Source of the DNA: Rhytidiadelphus loreus | Lineage: Eukaryota; Streptophyta; Bryopsida; Hypnales; Hylocomiaceae | Direction: 5' to 3' | Length of the DNA: 64,000 bases | NCBI GenBank assembly: GCA_947034895.1 | Contig: OX344765.1 | Location: 6,453,001-6,517,000 of the forward strand | Part shown: positions 1 through 13,527 of the stretch, piece by piece | Layout of the letters: the number at the start of each line of letters is the position of its first letter | Numbering within the stretch: position 1 is the stretch's first letter | Program-made: the position numbers and the translations under genes | The notes under the pieces: generated by a model | Told to the model about the DNA's origin: nothing | Seen by the model: only the letters and a program-made list of their open reading frames with translations | The model's database searches: none

Positions 1-3000
1 CTTGAGGTGTGTTTGAGGTCTACCTCAAGCACACCTCAAGCACACTTCCACTATTATCACTCCCACTATTCTCATTGCATTTGAATTGAAGAAAATAAAT
101 ACAATTTTTCTTTAAATGAAAAAAAAAATGAAATGAAAAAAAAAATGTACATGAAGTTTATTTAATGTAGACTTCAAACACACTTCAAGCATACTTTTCA
201 TATTATCATTGCATTTAGAAAATAAAATACAAAAATAAAATTTAGTGAAAAAATCTTTTCAATATTTTTTTATAAAATAAAAGTGTGCTTGAGGTGTGCT
301 TGTAGTAGGTTTACAAAAATTGATAATATAATTATGAGTGAACCGTATAAAGACCCAACCTCCCTAGCTATCAGATTCTTTGATGCATAGGCACATGCAT
401 AGGTGTATTCTTTGTTTCTACAATTTCCTTGAAAGTTGGTCATGAGATAGTTTTGTTCCTATCATCCTTATTGGAATAAGCTTAGGTAAAATTAGGTCAA
501 GATCAAAGGTATGTATTGTACAGTGCCCTACAACTCATTTACTAATTTTTTGATAGTTTTCACTAGAAAGTACATCAACCTTAAAAAGCTCTAGCGTGCT
601 AAAAAATGAAACAATTATGAAACCACAAATTGCGTTGAAATCTCAGGGGTGCACTTAGTTCTACTATAACAAACCACGTGTGAACGAGTGGTTTCTAATA
701 AACTATAATTTCAACCTAAAATTTTGAACATTGTTTAATAATGACTATAGCTTTTTATTGCCAAAATGTCCAACTCAAATAAAATATGAAATGATTTCTA
801 GAAGAGGTTGAAAATGAACTAAAATGGCATGTTTTTCAACTCAAATAATTATAGAGGACACATTTAGATGACCGTTGAGTCAATATTCAACTCAAAATGA
901 GCTTTCAACAATGAGTTATTTTTAGAATTTTTTTTTTCATTTTCTAGTCAATTTTTTCTTATGTAATATAGGGGTGTGAAAGTTATTTTTCAGTTCTACA
1001 GTGTATCTTTTTACTTCAAAAATTTGTAACTAATTATTAGTAACAAATAAAAATATCAATAATTCAAAACATAAACTTTCAAAGTAGGAAAATCTATTCA
1101 TACTTTTTTAATTTTGTTTTAATTAAAATTCAAAAAGTATATAGGGGGTCCAAAGTTTAGTTCACATGTGGTTTCTAATGGACACTCTAAATGACCCCCT
1201 CAAGGTTGGAATTGCAATGAAGTGCAATTCAACTCCATAACAAGTGAAAAAATAAATAATTTAAAATTGTACAACAATTTGGATTCCTTTTAAATACTAT
1301 AGAGAACCTTTGGAGTATAGTCAAAGTCTTTTTGCATTTGGGTGAAACAAGCAAGAAATCATACAAGGAATTCACGTGGTATGGGAATAAGTATATCTAA
1401 AACAATTGTGAAGGTTCATTTCTTATATGTACCATTGAATACAAGTTGTAATTTTTAAAATTGTTGGCAACACTAGATAGTACACAGTGTATAGAAAACA
1501 TCAAATTTTTTGTATGATTTCCAATTACATATGTGTGTTTGTAATGATGATAAAGTACACTTTAGTGTGATTCCAACACAATTCAAAATTCAAAATTCCA
1601 TTTTTTTAATTGTTCGCATGGGCCTTCCAAAGTTCTCCTAATCTTAGTAGGATTCAAAAATTTGTAAATGAGTTGTAGTGCACTGTACACTTTGTTTTTT
1701 TTCCTTTTAGTCTTCCTAAGCTACAACATAACAAAGCACATAAAATTTAAACAAAAGCTTGAAGCATCAAGTAGAAAAGGGCACTAATGGTTGATCCAAT
1801 GAATGAGAAGAATGAAACAAAAGATTCATGGTAATTTTAATTTTTCTAATTTTTTAATTGTCTAATATATATTTTTTAAATGGACAAAGGAATGGACTGG
1901 CTTTGTTGCGGTATGAGAAATTTTCTTCTTACTACATGAAAAAAATGTGAGATAAAACACTCTATGCACCAAAAAAATTTAAAGGATCATTATTGTGACC
2001 TTAAAACATAACATGAAAAATATATAGTTATTTCAGGATAAAAGATAATTCAATTCAATTTTCTAATTTAAAAAAATGAACAATTTTTACAAGATAAATC
2101 CAACTGACATGAAATTGGCACAAATAAAAAGTTTTGTGAACAAAAAAGTTTAAAGGCTCCGTTTTGTGATATCAATCTCATTTGAAAGTTATAGATTTAT
2201 AAAATTGAAATCTGAAATTAAATTAATTTTAATTACTTTTGATTATATTGTAGGAATGATACAGGGCTCACTAGATTTATACTTGAAATTAGGTTGTTTA
2301 TTTTGTTTAACTAACCTTTAAGAAACCATGAAGTGTTTGGGTGCGTTCTAAGTAGTGTTGGAAAGTTTTTGTAAGGAGGGGTGAATGGACTTTTTTTCTA
2401 AACATTTCGATAAAAAGTGTGAAAGTTATTGAATTTTGAAATATTTATGAGGTTGATAATTGAAATACATTATTTTTAATTTTGGAAAAATCTGAACTTT
2501 CACGTCGCATGTCAAAATGCCACGAAACAAAGCCTTTATACTCCTACGTGCAAAAAGTTTTATATTCATGCCAATTTTGTGGTGTTTGGCCTACTCTGTG
2601 AAACTCTTGGATTTTTTTAAATTAAAAAAATTGAATTACATTATCTCTGATTTTGTTGAAAATATAATATTGACACATGGAAAATGCTACAAAATAAAGC
2701 CCTTGCACTGCATACCTTTGTGCATAAAGGTATATATTTGTATCGAGAAAGTAAACTTTCACAAAATGGTGTGAAAGTTATTCCATTGTTTTAATGAATA
2801 TAAATTAAGGTATAGTGTTTTTTTCAAGATCTTTTAGTAAGTAGAATTTATAATTCTAAGGTAAGAATTTGTGTAATTTTAAGAATATGACTTCATATTA
2901 ATATGAGTAACTAAAGTATGAGTTCTCATTCCACTAAATTAGTTAAAAATCAAAAAGAGTTATTTGTATTAAGGAAAATAAGTTATTTGTATTAAAAAAA

Positions 3001-3120
3001 AATTCACTACTTATAAGTTTGATTAAGTTAGTTAAAAATAAAGAAGAGTTTTTAAAGTGTTTAAAAAATCTTAAAAAATCTTTTAGGTGGGTGTATTATT
3101 TTTACCAATTTCAATCCAAG
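1..3120. other. AT-rich intergenic DNA without a recognised gene
   Basis: No exon with a recognisable product was found on either strand. The stretch is AT-rich with many homopolymer runs. The first 310 bases contain related copies of a GTGTGCTTGAGG-type motif in both orientations (about 1-55, 165-200 and 285-308), which looks like the edge of a degraded repeat. The one open frame listed here (2517-2774) is rich in Lys, Ile and Phe, as expected from translated AT-rich DNA, and I do not consider it a gene. Confidence 0.6.
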
Positions 3121-4130
3121 TTTTGAATAAAATATCAACTGTTGGGCTATTAGGCTACCACTTGATGTCTTTATCTACTTGGCAGAGAGAGGTAAGCCTG
3201 AGACCCATCGAACAGATCTGTTGACAGAGCCTTATCGCACAAGCGAAATGACCTCCCGAACTTAACATGCTCCCATCCGACCCTGAGTCCGAGCCTCCTG
3301 CAGCCCGTCGGAGCAGAACACAGGGAAATTTTGCCATAACGAAGGACGAACACTGGAGAAGTTAGCGAGTTTCCCTGTGAGATCACAGGGAACGCCATAT
3401 GAGCTCCCTGTGGAATAAGAAGGATCGATATATATGTACAACGAAGACATGATCGAACTCGAGGAGCGGCGAGCTCGGTTGTACGTGGGATGGCATGGTA
3501 TAGAAAAGGCGGAGGGAAAGCGTGACGATGTAATGGACGTCGATTCTGGCCATGGGGGAAGAAGAACGCTACGTATGTCTTGCTTAGCTAGTCAGCATGC
3601 CTATAGCTAGATCGTGCACTGTACGTAACGGATCGAGTGCAGTACGTCATGCAGGATAGTGGCCCGGCCTGTCCATTCCTCAATATCTCATCGACGGTGC
3701 TGTTGCGTGTGCAGGCAGCTGGAAATCGACAGGGACCAAATGCTGTACAGGTGCACGTCAGGAACATGTTCGACAAGCGAACTCCATTAATGAGTGTTAC
3801 CCAAGGTCTACAACGTTTACGGGAAGATTATTTTCGTGAGCATGGCCGGGAAGCTCTGAAGCTGCTTGAGTGCAGTACATGGTCCGAATGATATGAAAGT
3901 GGAGCATTGAATGGCCAATGCGGCACGAATTGGTAACGCTCTACTCTGTAGAGCTACTTTTGACAAAAAATTTACAGTTTTTACGTTGCCATGTACACAG
4001 TAGTCCTGAGGAAGTTCTGCAAGTACTTGCACGTCTTTCCACTGAAGGTACAGGCGGCATGGTAATGTATTGTCATTCACGAGTACACGTCTTCACGGCA
4101 ACTGTGGCTCTCGTCCAGTAGAAGTCCAAT
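3120..4130. other. GC-richer island with short overlapping open frames, no recognised product
   Basis: Base composition rises clearly above the flanking DNA. Several short frames overlap on both strands; the most protein-like are 3637-3891 and 3918-4121 on the plus strand. None contains a family motif I recognise and none extends through convincing splice sites. This could be the 3' part of a lineage-specific gene, a decayed gene or a transposon fragment. It lies downstream of the UDP-xylose synthase gene, separated by about 740 bases. Confidence 0.3.
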
Positions 4131-4770
4131 GTTATAGCTGCATAAATTCTAATACTGTTCCACGAATTTTTTTAAACGAATACTGTTCCACGAATTTAGC
4201 ATGAATAATAAATGCTCACTACATGCAAGAAGGCGTAATTAAGCTGTACACTGACAAACTGCCCGCTATCAACAGTACTCGTTTCACTATTTTTGCACCT
4301 TCATTCTTGTCATCACTGGGCAGATAGAAATTTCTTGTTTTCCTGAGACCTCTCGCCCTTACCATTTTTCAGAAAATGAGGACACAGTAATCGGGCGCTT
4401 TCAACTGCATTCCGGCTAAAGAACTCTAGCTGCACCGATCTCCAGAAAAAACGATGGATGGGAAACAGTCGTTGCTTGCAAGATACGGAAGTTTTCCTCT
4501 GTCCATATTCCAAAAAATGTACACCGGTGCGCTTAGGGTTTAAAAATGGGAACGGTTTAATGACACTTTGAGGGACACAAGCAGGGACGGGTTTGGATGT
4601 TTTCACCTTACTAGGAAACTAGAAATGTAAACTGTTGGTCCATTGCAAGTGAAAAGTTGATATCACTCTTTGCAGTGAACTTATATCCCCTTAAAAGAGA
4701 GTTTAGGCCTGTAGGGCCAAAACTTTTGACAATCACCAAGTATCACAATGTTCACTACAGAATCAAAGAC

Positions 4771-4778
4771 CTTTATTA
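4771..4778 (-). terminator. Possible polyadenylation signal of the UXS gene
   Basis: Read on the minus strand this site contains AATAAA about 95 bases past the UXS stop codon, a usual distance for a near-canonical poly(A) signal. Plant signals are loose, so this is only suggestive. Confidence 0.3.
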
Positions 4779-4870
4779 AGGTACAAATTGATGAGAAAAC
4801 TCAATGTACGGTAATATTCCGGAAGGGATCCTCTTTACACTACTTACGCCATTCCTCACAAGAGAGTGAA

Positions 4871-7800
4871 TCAATTTTTCTCAGGTTTCTTCACGCAGTT
4901 TAGTCTCTCCTTAAAATCTGCCGCCATCAGAGGAAGACCCTCACGCAATGTCACCTGATAATAAGAGACACATTGGAAGAAACAATAAACGTCACAGGAA
5001 CTTAATGAAACGCAGTAACTTAGAAATTGCTCTAACATAAAACATTACAACACGAAGCTATGTTACCCCAAAAGGCTGTGCCCCATTCGTAGTGTGCAGC
5101 TACAAAGCTACAAGAGGCTCTGTAGCTTATTTTCATGGTTAAGCTGCACTGCAGATGTACCTTATTTAATGTCAGGGACTAGAGTTCAGTTATCAAATAG
5201 CAATCACAAAGCTTAAGAACCTACTCGAACTATCTCACGTTACAGCAGACTCTCCTTCGGTCCACAGCCAATAATTGAAGTTAAGGGTTAAAAGCTTCAC
5301 CTTGGGCTCCCATCCAAGAAGCTTGGTGGCCTTGGTGATGTCTGGTTTGCGCTTACGAGGGTCATCAGGAGTGTTCTCAACAATTTTGGTCTGTACAGAA
5401 GGCTCAATCAACTGGGTTTCCATCCACCAACCCAGAAAATCATTATTAGAAATCCAGAGGACAACTAAGCTGCAACTCTGCCATTAGACGAAATAGAATA
5501 GCTGCCATGCTGCCAAGAATCCTAGGATTACGGATACAGGATATTGGACAAACTTAACCATCTGGCCATATCGAAAATTCATACTGAGTTTTGGTACACC
5601 GGATGTTCTGTTCTAAAGTTTGAGTTCCAAGTACTACCTCCCTCACTGCGTCAGCAAGCTCCAACATTGTAAATTCCCCTGTTCCATATGAAAAGCCCAC
5701 AAAATTTAATTGATGTCTCTGCAAGCAATTACATATGTAACTTTAACAGAAATAACCATGCTCGGAGATTGTGTGCATGACTGCTTTTGGAAACGCCTGA
5801 ACAGAAAAGGTTTGCAAAGGAAAATCAATGAAATAATTAACCAAAACAAAAGAGCACCTGGGTTGCCCAGATTGATTGGCCCAGTGTGCTTTCCATTCAT
5901 CAGCCGGTACAGACCATCCACCTGCGCACAGCTACTACTAAGTCACAAACCAAGTTCACAGACAGGTGCTAAAAAATACACGTTGCCATCAAGAACTGCA
6001 AAGACTTGAATTCAGAACATCAGTCATGAAGAAATCGAGCATCTACCATGTCAGAGACGTAGCAAAAACTACGAGTCTGGGTGCCCGGCGCCTGCACTGT
6101 CAGGGTCTCCCCTCTGCACAACCAAAAGATGCATCACATATCCAAATCCTTGACAAGTTCCAGTATTAAAAAAAAGGAGCGTGGGACATTTGGCCAGAAA
6201 AATTATGTCGGTCGTCTCCGACTTCTAATGGATGTACATAACCCTCGAGAAAATCAGAAGCACAAAAATTGAAGTCCTCATTTGGAGGAATAACTGAAAT
6301 AAATGTGTAGAAAGTCAGTACCTTAAAGCCTGAGCAATAAAATTGCTGACAACTCGTCCATCATCAATGTTCATGCGAGGTCCATAGGTGTTGAAAATTC
6401 GTGCTACACGGATTTCTGTCCCCACAGAATGGTCGATGACCAAGGCTCAAAATCTTTAGGTGCAGCTACCACATTTAAAGACGCATTTCAAGATGTCCAT
6501 GGTACGTTCTGGATCCCAGTCACTATAGCAAGAACAAGACATCACGGAAACAATACCTAAATCTTCCAACCTCAGATATTATGTTTATGATAGCACATAA
6601 AGGGATAAAAGTGGAGAACATTGTACAAGCTTATTGTGAAAGGCCACATCCACAGTATTAAGGACGCATACCAAGGCCATGCTGCCGATGGTAGTCGAAC
6701 ATAAGGGTCTCAGCAACACGTTTTCCCTCGTCATAACAGCTTCTGACTCCTACACAAGGGGAGAATCCAAGTTAAGGTTGAAGATGTAATACGTGATAAA
6801 ATGTATGATAATATGGAGTTGGTGATACTTGAGGAAATTGAATTTCGTCTAGTCAGTACGATTCACTATCACTATCGCCGGTATCTGCAAAAGAAACTTC
6901 AAGAACTGTTTCCTCTAAATTTTGATTTAAAATGAAGGTTGATGATTTCTCTCGAGGAATAAGGCGCAGATCACTGTGCAGCATATTTGCACGAAAGTCC
7001 TACAGGCTGAATTCAATTATGCAGCAACAGGTGTAACTTACCAATCGGGTTCACGTTTCCCCAATATTCCTCTGTTTGAGGATGCTCCAAAGGATCCCCA
7101 TAAACTTCAGACGTGGAAGTAAGAAGAATTCTGCTACCACAAGTAATGAACATGAGCCACTAGTCGTAATCACTATTTATACAACCATCTGGAGATGGAA
7201 AATCCTTTCAAACAAAATGAACGACTAAGCGGTTATTATAAACTCTAATTGGCTACATCTGAAGATGATAGTGGGGTTTATCTAAGATTGATTACCAATC
7301 AATTATGAACAAATTTAAGACCCAAAAAACTGAAGAGTAGGAAAAAAATCACATACCTCGCTCCAACTCGTTTTGCGAGTCCAAGCATGTTGAGCGTACC
7401 CATCACATTTGTTTTGATGGTCTGCAAAATAACTGTCTTCAGGCTACAACCATGAAACAAAGACTCTTGAACTCAAATATGGGAACAAATAGCCAAGACG
7501 AATCATCATGTAGAGTTCACAGTTCACCTTCACAGGATTATACTTGTAAAAAATGGGAGAGGCAGGGCAAGCCAGATGGTAAATCTGGTCCACTTCAACC
7601 AATAGTGTCTCGGTCACATCTGCAAACATGAAAAAACACGCAAAGCAATCAGCCGAAAGGCCACTTTCCAGAAATACAAGAGTGGATTTCACACAAATCG
7701 TTGAAACTGATTCAACAGGTTAACGGTGGTCTTAATTCGAGTATTAGATGTACTTTCTTTATGTACTGTAAGTATCACCGGACTCTGTTATCTCTAGCAA

Positions 7801-8599
7801 GCAATAAACACTAATTAATATGGACTCAGTCAGATGATCAGAGTGTATAACATGCGATGACATAGCCAGAGAGCAAAAAGAGGAACGAAGACAAACCGTG
7901 ACGAATAAGCTCAAAGTCTGGATGACCAATCCATTTTTTCAAATTGTCCTTGGACCCTGAGAAGAAGTTATCAGCGACGATAACCTGCATATTAAATAGG
8001 GAAAACATCTTTGTGAGACAATAACGTCGAAGTAGACCCGGCGGTAGCCACATAAGCGTTCCTTATCAAAACAAAATAGCAGAGCATTCCATAGTCCACT
8101 TACAACATCTTCAAATTGTAAACTACTCCACTACTCTCCAATTTCCATTCCCAAAACATAACCAATTACGGTTTCTCTTTCGTTCCCTGAGAACTTGCAT
8201 TCCATGTAAGCGATCTCTCCTCAGCCAACTGAATAAACGTAACGAGACTATGCTCCAAGGCCTCTCAACCCTAGACCCCATCTTCGTCTCCCGAATTGAA
8301 ATCTCCAAACAAAAACCTCACCTCATTTGTGCCTTCCTGCATGAGCCGGTCGACCAAGTGAGATCCAATGAATCCAGCGCCTCCTGTAACCAAAATCCTC
8401 ATCTTCGTCTGCATCAAAACAACAAAAACCTAATTCAGCAAACGCTTAAATCTGACAACAATTTACACAGATTTTCAATCACGAACGAAAATATCTAATT
8501 GAAACCCCTTACCGTCGTCAACTTCGACGACCGAAACGGTGAAGGAGCAGGAGGCATCTTCGTTGCACCATCCACATTCACTACCGCTGCTGCTGCCAT
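4871..8599 (-). CDS. UXS: UDP-glucuronic acid decarboxylase (UDP-xylose synthase), cytosolic type
   Basis: The product converts UDP-glucuronate to UDP-xylose with bound NAD+, feeding xylan, xyloglucan and glycoprotein synthesis. Thirteen coding exons, in transcript order: 8599-8513, 8408-8322, 7984-7897, 7619-7528, 7421-7357, 7130-7042, 6749-6672, 6415-6322, 6113-6047, 5921-5858, 5678-5638, 5411-5301, 4954-4871. All junctions are GT-AG and in phase, giving 348 residues, the size of soluble plant UXS forms. Visible are the NAD-binding GGAGFIGSH (about residues 38-46), [10 protein letters not shown] near 144-153, the catalytic Tyr175/Lys179 pair in SCYDEGKR, and [14 protein letters not shown]. 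There is no N-terminal membrane anchor, so this matches the cytosolic rather than the Golgi class. A strong GTAAGT donor at 9112 and an AG at 8610 suggest a 5' UTR intron (8610-9112). One exon is only 41 bases. Confidence 0.96.
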
Positions 8600-9383
8600 C
8601 TCGCCAATCCTAAATTCAACAAAACAAACAATCCAACGAACGTAAGCCAGATCGCGTTCCCTCTCTCCGCTCCCCTGTTCACTCCACCACCAAATTTCAA
8701 CAAATTTCTTTTCAATCCTATCAATGCGGCTCCCTGAAGCTCCATTTAAGCATTCCTACCACGAAATTTCGAAGCCAGAGAGAATTCTCGCATTATTCTG
8801 GATTAGAGCGAGCAGGAATGCTGCCGTTTGACTCAGCTGTGACTCAGCAGGAATATAACACACCACCTTGTGATGATTCAAGATTATCTCTCTCAATCCG
8901 TTGCGTATGAATCCGAAAACTCCAACTCTCCACACCACGTACAGCGATCTACTCAGCTAAGCTAAAACACACACCAATTGATTCTTGTTTCTTGAGAGAG
9001 AAAAAAAAAGGCACAATGCTGCGACGTCCCATCCAAGGCACCGCAAGAAAGACATTCTGAGACTGTTTTTGAAGTTTTTTTGAGGGGTTGAATGCAATCT
9101 ATCGTGACTTACCTGTTAAGGTGACAAGATCCAAGTGCGAAAAAGCTTCACCAACTGAAGTGAGTGAGCAAGCAGGCTGAGCGATCGCTGGCTATGGAAG
9201 GGAAAGGTGATCTGGTGCGGCAACGAAAACGCCGCTTCCACGAAAAAACACACAATGCCAGTTTCGCCGGCTGAAGAAAGGCTACGGCACTCCGCGTAGG
9301 AACACTACTAAGTAATAATGTGTTATTATTAATATTAATATATATTATTAAATTTGAGATAAACCCCCCATCAAGGGTACATT

Positions 9384-9813
9384 AGGGGTAGTCACACCTT
9401 CTTCACTTGGCACTTGAAGAATGGAGAATGAGAAGTTGGGGAGGGTTTGGAGGAGCCTATGGGAAGCCACGATGGGTGAAGAAGGTGTGACATCCCTAAA
9501 AGATGTGTTGAGAGTGGAGAATGAAAAAATGGAGAATCCATGTACCTAGAAGTAAACCATGAAGTGAAACTAGGGTGACAAAGGGAAAAGTGCCAGTTCA
9601 AAAAGGAAAAAGGAGAGCATAAAGGAATATACTTAAGTACATATATCTTCCTCACTCCCAATCTTCACCTCTGGAGGTGAAGAGTGGGAGTGCGGAAGAT
9701 ATACGTACTTAAGTATATTCTCTCTTGAAAGGACAAGTTCAACTGAATCCCAAACCGCCACGTACGTGTTTTCCATTCTTCAACTCCAGAGTGAAGAAGG
9801 TGTGACTACCCCT
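9384..9813. mobile_element. Foldback MITE with 25-bp terminal inverted repeats and a long central hairpin
   Basis: The ends are inverted copies starting AGGGGTAGTCACACCTTC; similarity continues through a shared TTGAAGAATGGA. Both ends are flanked by ATT (9381-9383 and 9814-9816), a likely 3-bp target duplication. The middle, 9625-9720, folds on itself almost completely, with CTTCACCTC/GAGGTGAAG at the tip. There is no coding capacity. TIRs starting in G-runs with a 3-bp duplication resemble PIF/Harbinger MITEs, but the duplication is ATT rather than TWA, so the superfamily is uncertain. Confidence 0.75.
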
Positions 9814-9816
9814 ATT

Positions 9817-11796
9817 CACACCAAAGGGTGGAGTATGAGATTTTAGTAAGAAATTAAAAGGATTTTGCTTCAAATCAATTAAAAAAAATTATCTCATAAT
9901 TTTTTTTAAAGGATGATTTATGTGATTATTTTATTCATAAAGAGAATATCCTACAAGAAGGTCAAATTTAGACATGAATTAAGTATATTTTGGAATTTTG
10001 GAATGATAAAAATATTATAAGTGAAATGTTTGAAAGGTTGCTGAAATTTTCATCCATATTGCCTAATTTTTGAATATTTTTGAAAACCTACATCATGCCT
10101 TAAGCCCCATAGGACGAGTTTTGAAAAACAAAAAACTCTAAATAAAAGTCATTGAACTCAAAAAAAAATTGGATGCCAGAATGCCAAAATTTTAACATGA
10201 GCGGTTTCACCTACCAAAATCTTTTGAGAGCAAAAAAGAAAGTACTTCAGCACTCAATTGTCAAAACAAGATCTTCACATACAGTAGCATTGAATATGGT
10301 TTTAATATTTTAATGGCATCTTAGTAGCTTTGTGTAAAACCTTCAAGATATACCCCTCGTGTTACATTGGATTTAGAGCAAAGATTTGCCCCTTTGGAGA
10401 AAACAATTGAGTTGAGTTTGAAATTTTATCTTCTTGCATTTTATATGTCTCTTACTTTGGCATGAATGTACTTTAAGGGTACTTTCACAAATCACAACAA
10501 CATTGTTAAAAATATGAGGTATAAATTTTAACCTTGTAAGATAAAAAAAATGTTATTCTTTAGGAAAGGAAAACCTTTCACCAAGGTAGCTAGCCAAAAA
10601 TGATTGAATTCATAGATTTTAGGTCTCTCATCAAGTACATACTTTGTTTCTACAATAACTTTATATATCATTATTTTTATTCTTTGAAAATTTTAGGGTT
10701 AAAACTAATGACTTGTGTTATCATATTGTTGTTCCTATTCATAGTTTGGTACTATGCTTGAGTGAGAAAAAAATCTTGTTCCAATTATCACATTTTTATA
10801 CGTAGTAAAAAAATTCAATAGAATTATTCTAAATTCTTTTAATGAACAAATGAACACAAAATAATTGAAAATTATTATTGATGTATTTAAAAATTTTAGT
10901 TGGAGGGAAGTAATTGTAGTACCTATCTTTTCAACGCATAGACACTCATGGTTGCAATTTGATTACTCTTGATTAAATCCCCTTGAAATACACCTCCAAC
11001 AGCCATACTAATACAAATATAGAGACAGATACAAAGACAAATATGAATATGCAAATGAATATGAAGTATACGTATTTCCAGTAAATTTTTATTAAAAATC
11101 TATATAAAGGTCAACATGAAGGTCAGTATTTAATATCTTATCTCTAGAACTATTCTTAAAACATCCCTTTTTCTTGTAGTGATATGAAGATAAATATTTG
11201 CTTGAAGGTATTGAATTTGTTCATATATAGGGGGAAATATAACTTTCAATAGACAAGCGAAGAACTAAATGATCTTGTCTTCATTGTGGGGTTTAAAGAT
11301 CTTCACTAATTTCTTTCAATATTTAGTTATTTAATAGATTTTTATCCCAAAGATTAAAAAAAAAAACTTCAAGAGTTTGGCATAGGAATAAGGGTGAAGA
11401 TTTTCTCTTTGGTGCAAATATTTCAATTGAGTTTAAATCTTACCTTCTTGAATTTTATCATTTCCCTTTTGATGTGAATGTATCTTATAGGGTGGTTTAA
11501 ATATCATACTAAGGCATTTGCAAACTAGGTCTATCTAAGATACCTAACAACAATAAAAAAAACCCTATAAAATAATCTTTACAAGGTCTAGTTTTTAAAA
11601 TTTATACTTTGTCACATTGCATCATATATACATCATGCATACTAAATTTAGAATTTCATGTGATAATTAATGAGTTCGACTTATATAAGTAGTAAAGAAA
11701 CTCTTAATTGCAAAAATTATTAAAATGTGAAGCTTCTTCCTTCCCTTGATCCTAATGGTGTTAGAAATATGCCTTCCAAAAAACTTAAAAAGGTCT
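9817..11796. other. AT-rich intergenic DNA, nothing recognised
   Basis: No credible coding exon, RNA gene or clear element boundary was seen. Composition is strongly AT-rich with A and T runs. Confidence 0.5.
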
Positions 11797-11800
11797 TTAA

Positions 11801-12437
11801 CCCCTAAATGCCCAAGGCATGTTTTCAGCTTCCTGAAAACTGCTCTAAATTGAAGAAAATGCTAACATTTTGATAAGATGTTTCAATTTTTCTGAAATTG
11901 TAACTGTACAAATTCAAACTAGACTTGTTAGAGATTGCATAGGAAAAGAAAGCTCAACAATATCACTTATGAAGTGAAAGATTATAACGTTTGATTATGA
12001 GGGTGCCAAAATTGCAAAAAGGAATTGAAGTCTTTTTTACAAGTCAAATCTAAAAAGTTGACGACCAAAAAAATATGAGGTTAACGGGCCTAACTTGAAG
12101 AACTCAAATCAATTTACGACTTCTCAAAATTCACTCTACAACTTTTTTAAATGAATATAGAATGTGATTTTTTCTCCAAGATCTAGTGTATTTGAGGCTC
12201 ATTTCCAAGAGCTCTTACCACTATGGAAAGTCAAGATTTCACAAGGTACCTGTGTACAAAATCTCTTATAGAAAAATCATTGTCATTTATTTTCAAGATC
12301 GGACTTTTGGAGGCAAAACTAGACTTCAAGAAGAACATTTAAAAAATATAAACTACTAAAAATAGCAAATTGGCTAGGATTTATTTAACTTCAAAGTTTT
12401 GCAAACACCATATTGTGGTGCCTTGGGCATTTAGGGG
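11801..12437. mobile_element. TTAA-flanked MITE with perfect 19-bp terminal inverted repeats (piggyBac-like)
   Basis: The element begins CCCCTAAATGCCCAAGGCA and ends with the exact reverse complement. TTAA stands directly outside each end (11797-11800 and 12438-12441). A TTAA target duplication with termini in CCC is the hallmark of piggyBac-type transposition. At 637 bp it has no open frame and must be non-autonomous. The superfamily assignment rests on ends and target site only. Confidence 0.8.
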
Positions 12438-12441
12438 TTAA

Positions 12442-13527
12442 TTTGATTTGCATTACAAGTTTTGTTGCTTCAATCACCACTTCATAGAGGTTGGAAAGGA
12501 ATCACCATACAACATAGCCTAGGCTACCATTTGAAAGGGACTCATTCACAAAAGCAATGAATGCAATATCAATTTTCCATTTCAAGTTGACCACATAGCT
12601 AGAGACATCTCAAATTTGGAGGAAGCAAAAAGGACCTCCACTTGGCATTTGTAATCAATGTTATGTGGCCAAGTGAAACCTCAAACAAGATTACAATTTA
12701 AGAACATAAGAAGTGGGAACAATGTAGATTGGAAGTAACAACTCCTAATTACATGCACACTTCAAAATCTCTTGACACCACCACCTGCATTTCTAAGGCA
12801 AGCCTTTGTACATGAAATACAAAATTCTGAGAGTTCATACGCTAGTTTGGGATGGTCTCATTGGATTGGGCTTGGAAAACCTTTCAATCTGACACTCTTA
12901 ACTTGAAACAAATACATGACCACAATAGTATATAGTTATTGGTCGCAAAACACTTGACGACGAAGCATACACACAAAAGCATTTAAAGTTAAGAACTCAT
13001 ACCTTACAGAGCAAGAATTCATACGCATCCACACAGATCATTGCCTGTAGATGAAGTTGTTTCAGCAGTGCCCAGGTCAAGGCTCTAAGCGGAAAATCAA
13101 TTGCATTGAAAAAACAAAAAGAACTGCGGTATTCCAGAAGCTACTGCAGTCAATTTTCAGCAACCTGATCATCAAAGTAGTATCTTGATTTTGAAGATTC
13201 ACCTCAAATAGACACATTCAAATCGTAAAGTCCTCTTTCAATCTATAAAGTGCATCATTCTATACAAAGCTAATGAAATGTGGCGAACAGATTGCGAGTA
13301 ATTTCTAAATACGTACGACACCCTCAGTCCTTCACCATCATGAGGTCAGTCTTTCACTGCAGAGGAGGTATCCTCAGCCCTGGACCCTGAAAAAGCGGTC
13401 TCTAAAAAGTTGTACAAAGCCTATTGTATGAGCATGGCTGCCCATGAATCACAAATGGTCAAGAAACTACGTGTCTAATAAGGCCACAAGCAAGTAAAAC
13501 ATCGGCCGACCTCAGAAAAGAAAACCT
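12442..13527. other. Intergenic, 3' flank of the tetraspanin gene
   Basis: No exon was recognised. The last few hundred bases before 13527 probably include the 3' UTR of the minus-strand tetraspanin gene. Confidence 0.4.

Noticed and set aside
669..1174. AAACCACGTGTGAAC and inverted GTTCACATGTGGTTT as ends of an element
   Set aside because: Only 15 bases match, with no shared flanks or target duplication; may be chance or a decayed relic.
4313..4606. 97-residue minus-strand frame downstream of UXS
   Set aside because: No motif; it lies beyond the UXS stop and probable poly(A) signal, with composition typical of non-coding flank.
11797..11810. CCCTAAA resembling plant telomere repeats
   Set aside because: It occurs once at each end of the TTAA elements, not in tandem, so it is part of the terminal repeats, not a telomeric tract.
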